Shown here: positions 6,697 to 9,922 of the stretch, piece by piece | How the letters are laid out: every line of letters begins with the position of its first letter | Numbering within the stretch: the stretch's first letter is position 1 | Notes under the pieces: model-generated | Told to the model about the DNA's origin: nothing | Databases searched by the model: none | The model's input: the letters and a program-made list of their open reading frames with translations, nothing else | From: Phycisphaerae bacterium | GTDB taxonomy: Bacteria; Planctomycetota; Phycisphaerae; UBA1845; UTPLA1 | Assembly (NCBI GenBank): GCA_029259995.1 | Contig: JAJDEC010000136.1 | Location: forward strand, 1-9,922 | DNA: 9,922 bases | Direction of reading: 5' to 3' | Position numbers and translations under genes: made by a program

Positions 6697-7641
6697 CTAG
6701 GAGGATGCGGCGACGCTCGCGTTCTGCAGGTTCTCTGCCAGTTGCTTGACAAGAACGGCGAACACGCGACTGTTGAGCACGTCGACCTGGATCAGCTCGG
6801 CCATCTGCTCGATGTCCTCTTCCAGGCCGTCGAGCGCTTTGACGAGCACTTTGACATCCAATTCGACGCGATCCATGGCCGCCCGACAAATGGTCACGGC
6901 CTCTTCGACGGGCATCGTCTGCGACATGACTCGGGCGATCGCCGATGTGCCGCCGACGATCCGGGCCAGCAGGTTCGCGTCGGCATTCTCGGGCAGGTCC
7001 GCCGGCGATGCGTGATGGTGCCTGACGGCCTCGCACATGATCTCCGGCAGATTCCATTGCTCAAGCACCAGCGCCGTCACTTCGCCGTGCGTGACGCCCA
7101 TGAGATTGTACTCACCCTGCATCCAGGCATCGCCCGAATGCGGCTGATATCGACTCGCAATCGGCTTGTACTGTTCCGGCAACGCCTGCGCCAGAACCAG
7201 CACACCGAGATCCGCAAGCAGTCCAATCATGAACGCTTCGTCGCGCCGCGCCGGCAGCAATGCGTTGGAGAATTTCGACGCCAGGATCGCCGTCGTGACC
7301 GAGATGCGCCAGTAGTAGCTGATGTCGACAAGATCGCACTTCAGCTCTTCCGTCTTCTGGACGAGATAGCGCGCCAATACGAGATCACGAATTCGCGTCA
7401 CGCCGAGCAGCGCAATCGCATGCTTGAGCGAACTGACCTGGCGAGTCACACCGAACAACGGCGAATTCGCAAGACGCAGTACGCTCGCGGCAATGCCCGG
7501 ATCCGTGCTGAGCAGTTCGACAAGCTTGTTGTAGTCGCAGTTCGTATCCTGCGTCATTTCGTAGCAACGCGTCGCGACCAGCGGCATCGACGGAATTGAC
7601 GCCGAGCGCTTGATCGATTCCAGAGTTTCGCTTTGCATCAT
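6697..7641 (-). CDS. HDOD domain protein (degenerate HD signalling module)
   Basis: This encodes 314 residues. The HDOD domain spans roughly residues 8-210, with the typical sequence of helices: SIPSMPLVATRCYEM, LSTDPGIAASVLRLANSPLFG, and SLKHAIALLGVTRIRDLVLA. The position equivalent to the HD pair of true phosphohydrolases reads GLLADLG (140-146), so the catalytic His-Asp is lost, as usual for HDOD proteins. THGEV (His185) and HHH (208-210) remain. The C-terminal 100 residues are helical and unassigned. HDOD proteins act in the cytoplasm as scaffolds in regulation of motility, stress or second-messenger signalling; no partner domain is fused here. GGGGAG lies 5 bases before the first of two adjacent ATGs (7641 and 7638), and either could be used. 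It follows Bpt on the same strand after 271 bases, so co-transcription is possible but not indicated. Confidence 0.9.
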   Translation of the reverse strand: MMQSETLESIKRSASIPSMPLVATRCYEMTQDTNCDYNKLVELLSTDPGIAASVLRLANSPLFGVTRQVSSLKHAIALLGVTRIRDLVLARYLVQKTEELKCDLVDISYYWRISVTTAILASKFSNALLPARRDEAFMIGLLADLGVLVLAQALPEQYKPIASRYQPHSGDAWMQGEYNLMGVTHGEVTALVLEQWNLPEIMCEAVRHHHASPADLPENADANLLARIVGGTSAIARVMSQTMPVEEAVTICRAAMDRVELDVKVLVKALDGLEEDIEQMAELIQVDVLNSRVFAVLVKQLAENLQNASVAASS

Positions 7642-7814
7642 CGTATCTCCCCGTCACGCACAGTTGATTCGGTAACAGCCGTCACGTTAAAGAATCGGCC
7701 GCCACGATCGTCAGCTTGACGAGTGCTCGTCGGCAACATGACTGCGCCACGAGATCCTTCAACGCGGATTGACCAAGTGAGTCGTTTTGATTCCTGCGGC
7801 GCAGAAAACACCTG

Positions 7815-7830
7815 AGACAGACATCTGTCT
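7815..7830. promoter_or_regulatory. Perfect 7-bp inverted repeat upstream of the HDOD gene
   Basis: AGACAGA (7815-7821) and TCTGTCT (7824-7830) are separated by CA, about 175 bases before the HDOD start in the 271-base gap after Bpt. It could be an operator for a dimeric repressor or a small hairpin after Bpt. Nothing in the sequence decides between these, and no T-run follows. Confidence 0.3.
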
Positions 7831-7912
7831 GCACCGTGAAATCGATACCGCTTGCGCCGACTGATATCGCGGCACGGGCACAATTTGCCGAAGCACAAGA
7901 CCGTACTTCCTG

Positions 7913-8665
7913 CTATTCGCGATGATGGTTTTCCGACGCCGTCGAATCGCCGGGTTGCCAGACGCCGTCTGGTCCAAGCAGCTCGTATGGCCGATAAGCC
8001 GCCTTGTAATTCATCCGTTTGCAATCACGAATGTAGAAGCCGGCGTACCAGTACGGCACGTTTCGATCCCGGCATGCCTCGATCTCCAGGATCGCCGAGA
8101 AGACGCCGAGACTTCGCCGGGATTCCGCCGGATCAAAATAGAAGTAAACGCTCGACCAGCAATTCGGGCATTCGTCAACGATACTCACGCCGACAAGCCG
8201 GCCCGCGATTCGTAGCTCAAGCTCGATCGTCCGCGTCGGCGACTCGTATAGGAATCGCTCGAAATCCTCGCGGCGCTCGCCCATCTTGCCATCATGCTGG
8301 AACTTCAGATAGGCGACGTACATCGCCCACTTCTCATCGGAGCGCGTCGGCTCGCCAATTGACATCGTAACATCGCCATTCCGCTTGACGGCTCGCTGCT
8401 GCGATCTCGACGGCACAAATGACGCGGTCGGTACACGCAACGGAACGCACTCCCGGCAATCCGCACATACCGGCCGATAGACGAGACGGCCGCTGCGGCG
8501 AAATCCGTTGTTCATCAGCAATTCGTAGTCCTCGGCCGAAAGGTCCTGGACGTTGGAAAACACGTCCGTCGCCTGCCGATCGGGCAAATAGGGACACACA
8601 TGCGGTTCGCTAAGGAAAAGCGATAAGGGCAAGGTATTGCGTGTTGGTTTCGCAGAATCGGTCAT
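7913..8665 (-). CDS. bpt: Aspartate/glutamate leucyltransferase (Bpt; bacterial arginyl-tRNA-protein transferase family)
   Basis: Bpt moves an amino acid (leucine in the characterised bacterial enzymes) from its tRNA onto proteins with N-terminal Asp or Glu, creating an N-degron that ClpS delivers to the ClpAP protease in the cytoplasm. From the ATG at 8665 the protein has 250 residues, normal for the family. The N-terminal half has CPYLPDRQATDVF (Cys24), LMNNGFRRSGRLVYRPVC and the cluster CADCREC (Cys67, 70, 73). The C-terminal half has YFYFDP (174-179) and YWYAGFYIRDCKRMNYKAAY, the strongest family signature, folding as a GNAT-like transferase. The frame stays open to 8746, but that extension would cross the divergent promoter region and has no family resemblance. 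GGGAG abuts the chosen ATG with no spacing, an odd ribosome site. Substrate choice (Leu or Arg) is taken from the family, not from visible residues. Confidence 0.92.
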   Translation of the reverse strand: MTDSAKPTRNTLPLSLFLSEPHVCPYLPDRQATDVFSNVQDLSAEDYELLMNNGFRRSGRLVYRPVCADCRECVPLRVPTASFVPSRSQQRAVKRNGDVTMSIGEPTRSDEKWAMYVAYLKFQHDGKMGERREDFERFLYESPTRTIELELRIAGRLVGVSIVDECPNCWSSVYFYFDPAESRRSLGVFSAILEIEACRDRNVPYWYAGFYIRDCKRMNYKAAYRPYELLGPDGVWQPGDSTASENHHRE

Positions 8666-8679
8666 CTCCCTATAGAATA
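8666..8679 (-). promoter_or_regulatory. Candidate -10 element placing bpt transcription start at or next to its ATG
   Basis: On the minus strand TATTCT (8679 to 8674) lies 8 bases before the bpt ATG, so transcription would begin at about the start codon and give a leaderless or nearly leaderless mRNA. A hexamer with three of six matches to the -35 consensus (GTCACG, 8703 to 8698) is 18 bases further upstream. On the plus strand the same AT-rich patch reads TATAGAATAA and could instead serve the divergent gene at 8773. Confidence 0.25.
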
Positions 8680-8772
8680 ACGCATGTTCGGCCTCGCCGT
8701 GACTGGCCGTGGCCGATGCGAGTGCCACGCCGGGTCCATGCATCATCGCTCTTCAAGGAAAGGAGCCGTCTC

Positions 8773-9879
8773 ATGCGTCTTGCTTCTCTCGCGATACTCA
8801 TGTCGTTGCCCATGTTCTTTCACGCAGCGCGTGTGATGGCGTCGCCCGATCTGGGCGACACTGCTCCCGACTTGAGAATCTCCGGATGGTTGGCCGAGAA
8901 GCCGCCCAGCGTCCCCGGCGATGAGAACGCAAAGGACCATGTCTTCGTCGTCGCGATGTGGGCGAGTTGGCACAATCGCTCGCTCGCGCTGGTTCCGATG
9001 TTGCATCAGCTACAGACTGAGAATGCGGACAAGGGCTTGCTTGTGATTGCCGTATCCAACGAGGAGGCGGACGAAATCGCCCCGCACATCAAGACGGATA
9101 TGGCGAAGCCCGCCTATTTCGCCCTGGAGACGGACGCGAATGCGACGGACACGTGGGCGGATGACGTGGACATCCCGATCGTCTATGTCATCTCGCAAAA
9201 GAACGTCATTGCGTGGAAAGGCGACCCTAATCGGCGGCCCGGCGAGATCGACCAGGTCATCCGCAAGCTGAACGACGGAACATTCAACCTCGAAGCCGCC
9301 AAGAATGCGGAAGACAACGAGCAGAAGTATCGCGAGCTTCAGGCGAAGCTCCAGACGGCCTACGCGATGGGAAAACAGGACGAAGCCTTCACGATTGTCG
9401 ATCAGATGATCGCCACGAAACCGACAGAGTTGCATCCATACTTCATCAAGCGCCAGATGATCCAGCAGTTTCAGGCGTTCTTCCGGCTGCCAGCACATTT
9501 GTCGGCGATCGAACGTGCCTTCAAGGAATCTGCCAGCGATCTGGCCCGGATCATCGACGTCGAATTGACATTTGAGGTGGGCGATCGCAATCCCGGTTTC
9601 ATGATCCGTTGCGCCGATCGTCTAAGCGTCCTGACCAGGGATCGCGATCCCGCGGCACTGGTCGCGATCGCCACGGTCAACGCCGAACTCGGACTTCATG
9701 CAGACGCCATCTCGATGCTGGAGCGAGCGATCGTTCTCCTGCCGCCCGGAGAAGGCCGATCGCCGATCGAAATGCGCCTCGCATATTACCAGGCGATCGT
9801 CCGCATGCGCGAACAGCGCAAGAAGAAGCCGAAGGCATCGATCGAGACGCCTCCGGCTGATATATCGAAATCGGATTAG
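8773..9879 (+). CDS. Exported TlpA/thioredoxin-fold protein without the CxxC motif, with a C-terminal TPR-like region
   Basis: This encodes 368 residues. The ATG at 8773 has AGGAG (8761-8765) 7 bases upstream and begins a signal peptide (about residues 1-23, MRLASLAILMSLPMFFHAAR). Residues about 26-165 match the TlpA/AhpC-like thioredoxin fold: GDTAPDL, the strand HVFVVAMWASW, then LLVIAVSNEEAD, the cis-proline loop DIPIVYVI (Pro135) and NVIAWKGDP. Where active relatives have WCxxC this protein has WHNRS (66-70), so both redox cysteines are replaced, and the only cysteine in the protein is Cys280. It therefore cannot act as a normal disulfide reductase; a binding or scaffold role is more likely. 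Residues about 180-350 are helical with TPR-like pairs (ALVAIATVNAELGLHADAISMLERAI). The tail is Lys-rich. It is divergent from bpt, with a 107-base gap that must hold both promoters. Fold confidence is high; function is unknown. Confidence 0.85.
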   Translation: MRLASLAILMSLPMFFHAARVMASPDLGDTAPDLRISGWLAEKPPSVPGDENAKDHVFVVAMWASWHNRSLALVPMLHQLQTENADKGLLVIAVSNEEADEIAPHIKTDMAKPAYFALETDANATDTWADDVDIPIVYVISQKNVIAWKGDPNRRPGEIDQVIRKLNDGTFNLEAAKNAEDNEQKYRELQAKLQTAYAMGKQDEAFTIVDQMIATKPTELHPYFIKRQMIQQFQAFFRLPAHLSAIERAFKESASDLARIIDVELTFEVGDRNPGFMIRCADRLSVLTRDRDPAALVAIATVNAELGLHADAISMLERAIVLLPPGEGRSPIEMRLAYYQAIVRMREQRKKKPKASIETPPADISKSD

Positions 9880-9885
9880 AGGGGA

Positions 9886-9922
9886 CTAGCCGAGCGCGCC
9901 GTCGATGGCGGCCGCCAGATCA
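9886..9922 (-). CDS. Probable 3' end of a minus-strand gene (partial)
   Basis: Reading on the minus strand from the window edge gives DLAAAIDGALG followed by TAG (9888 to 9886). The codons are GC-rich at the third position like the other genes here, and the peptide looks like an ordinary helical C-terminus. Only 6 bases separate this stop from the stop of the convergent thioredoxin-fold gene. Eleven codons are too few to identify a product. Confidence 0.4.
   Translation of the reverse strand, partial: DLAAAIDGALG

Noticed and set aside
7642..7912. A sigma-54 promoter upstream of the HDOD gene (GG ... GC pattern near TGGCGCA)
   Set aside because: On the minus strand the GG and GC pairs are 12 bases apart instead of the required 10, so the -24/-12 geometry is not met.
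3671..8665. A joint N-degron pathway made of Bpt and the TPPII-like protease
   Set aside because: The protease has an export signal while Bpt acts in the cytoplasm, and the genes are convergent units separated by HDOD. Proximity alone does not support a shared pathway.

Overview
The window is about 9.9 kb of GC-rich bacterial DNA (roughly 59-60% GC by eye). It has five intact protein genes, one broken transposase-family gene and one gene end. The gene types suggest a planctomycete-like bacterium (Planctomycetota, perhaps Phycisphaerae): a secreted TPPII-like subtilase, a large exported DUF3352-like protein, an HDOD protein, an exported TlpA/TPR protein, and a Bpt-type aminoacyl-tRNA-protein transferase. 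That placement is inference from gene content, not a database match.

Layout. Bases 1-1363 are a repeat-rich region around a REP-associated (Y1/HUH) transposase gene on the minus strand (711 to 259). One in-frame TGA breaks this gene, and related palindromic repeat units flank it on both sides. A secreted 636-residue protein with a histidine-rich tail follows on the plus strand (1364-3274). A 396-base gap with two hairpins and a candidate promoter separates it from a 955-residue secreted TPPII-like serine protease (3671-6538). The convergent gap at 6539-6696 is almost filled by a nested inverted repeat. Next come two minus-strand genes, HDOD (7641 to 6697) and, upstream of it, Bpt (8665 to 7913). 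Divergent from Bpt is an exported thioredoxin-fold plus TPR-like protein that has lost both active-site cysteines (8773-9879). The last 37 bases hold the probable 3' end of another minus-strand gene.

How the parts relate. Three of the five intact products have N-terminal signal peptides and should act outside the cytoplasm. HDOD and Bpt should be cytoplasmic (signalling scaffold and N-degron tagging). The genes look like separate transcription units with housekeeping or envelope roles, not one pathway. I see no CRISPR array, tRNA, rRNA, prophage or recognisable defence cassette.

The most interesting signals are the single-nonsense RAYT with its repeats, the redox-dead thioredoxin fold, the secreted bacterial TPPII relative, the nested palindrome at 6558-6655, and a marked excess of the palindrome CGATCG (including five GCGATCGC octamers) across the window.
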